Shown here one piece after another: positions 15,825 to 15,936 of a stretch of DNA of 15,936 bases. The translations under genes and the position numbers were made by a program. Location: contig DBLC01000150.1 of assembly GCA_002297935.1 (NCBI GenBank), forward strand, positions 1,949 to 17,884, in the 5' to 3' direction. Every line of letters begins with the position of its first letter. Position 1 is the stretch's first letter. Origin of the DNA: Dialister sp. UBA734. GTDB taxonomy: Bacteria > Bacillota > Negativicutes > Veillonellales > Dialisteraceae. Below the pieces are notes generated by a model, which was given only the letters and a program-made list of their open reading frames with translations, had not been told where the DNA came from and did no database searches.

Positions 15825-15936
15825 AAAGTTACTCAGGTTACTCAAGTTGCTCAAGTTGCTCAGGTTTCTCAAGTTTCTCAGGTTTCTCAGGTTGCTCAAG
15901 TTTCTCAGGTTTCTCAGGTTTCTCAGGTTTCTCAAG
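15825..15936. repeat. Nonamer tandem array upstream of the permease
   Basis: Twelve consecutive 9-base units plus a partial one, consensus CARGTTNCT (variable bases at positions 3 and 7), run to the edge of the window. Units are not identical: A/G and A/G/T alternate, implying expansion followed by drift or recombination between copies. The array lies in what should be the promoter region of the permease. Bases 15772-15824 hold the ribosome site but no convincing promoter. Confidence 0.9.

Noticed and set aside
15838..15936. Minus-strand reading of the nonamer array as Lys-Pro-Glu repeats, possibly the end of a neighbouring gene
   Set aside because: The frame is open to a stop near 15838, but the same nonamers occur in clearly noncoding gaps, and the plus strand is open in all frames too, as expected from the unit itself.

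Overview
The window carries eleven protein-coding genes, all on the minus strand, separated by gene-free gaps that are unusually rich in short-period tandem and inverted repeats. The gene content points to a diderm Firmicute of the class Negativicutes: an FtsEX pair followed by a secreted M23 peptidoglycan hydrolase, a CsaB-type polysaccharide pyruvyltransferase next to a DUF5693 membrane protein, a transketolase split into two half-genes, and the order hpf-secA-prfB. Genus is not resolved from sequence alone; Acidaminococcus, Phascolarctobacterium, Dialister and Megasphaera relatives are all plausible. No plasmid, phage or insertion-sequence genes are seen, so this is ordinary chromosome with an active-looking intergenic repeat landscape.

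Reading in the direction of transcription (right to left): an NCS2 nucleobase permease (14443-15771) with a nonamer tandem array upstream that runs off the window; a 664-base gap with a nonamer array, a MITE-like hairpin element and heptamer arrays; long-form ribosome hibernation factor hpf (13239-13778) with its own promoter and terminator; a 946-base gap holding a ~365-base nested foldback, a second terminator, a strong sigma-70 promoter and a ~430-base secA leader full of inverted nonamer arrays; secA (9791-12292); a 447-base gap with a strong hairpin and a degenerate repeat copy; prfB (8230-9343), whose full product requires a programmed +1 frameshift; DUF5693 and csaB (overlapping); the split transketolase (overlapping TAATG junction); and the ftsE-ftsX-envC-like operon ending in a cUUCGg terminator.

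The genes work in three themes: envelope growth and division (FtsE/FtsX/M23 hydrolase, CsaB/DUF5693, SecA), translation control (HPF, RF2) and central or salvage metabolism (transketolase, nucleobase permease).

The least explained signal is in the gaps. Two repeat styles recur: arrays with a strict 7-base period whose unit drifts (GTCACCA, GCTACTA, ATCCCTA, CAACCAA, ATTCCTA), and arrays with a 9-base period (CARGTTNCT, AGGTTNTNA) that end in a shared non-repeated tail. Both are usually laid out as inverted arms able to form long hairpins, and none enters a coding sequence.
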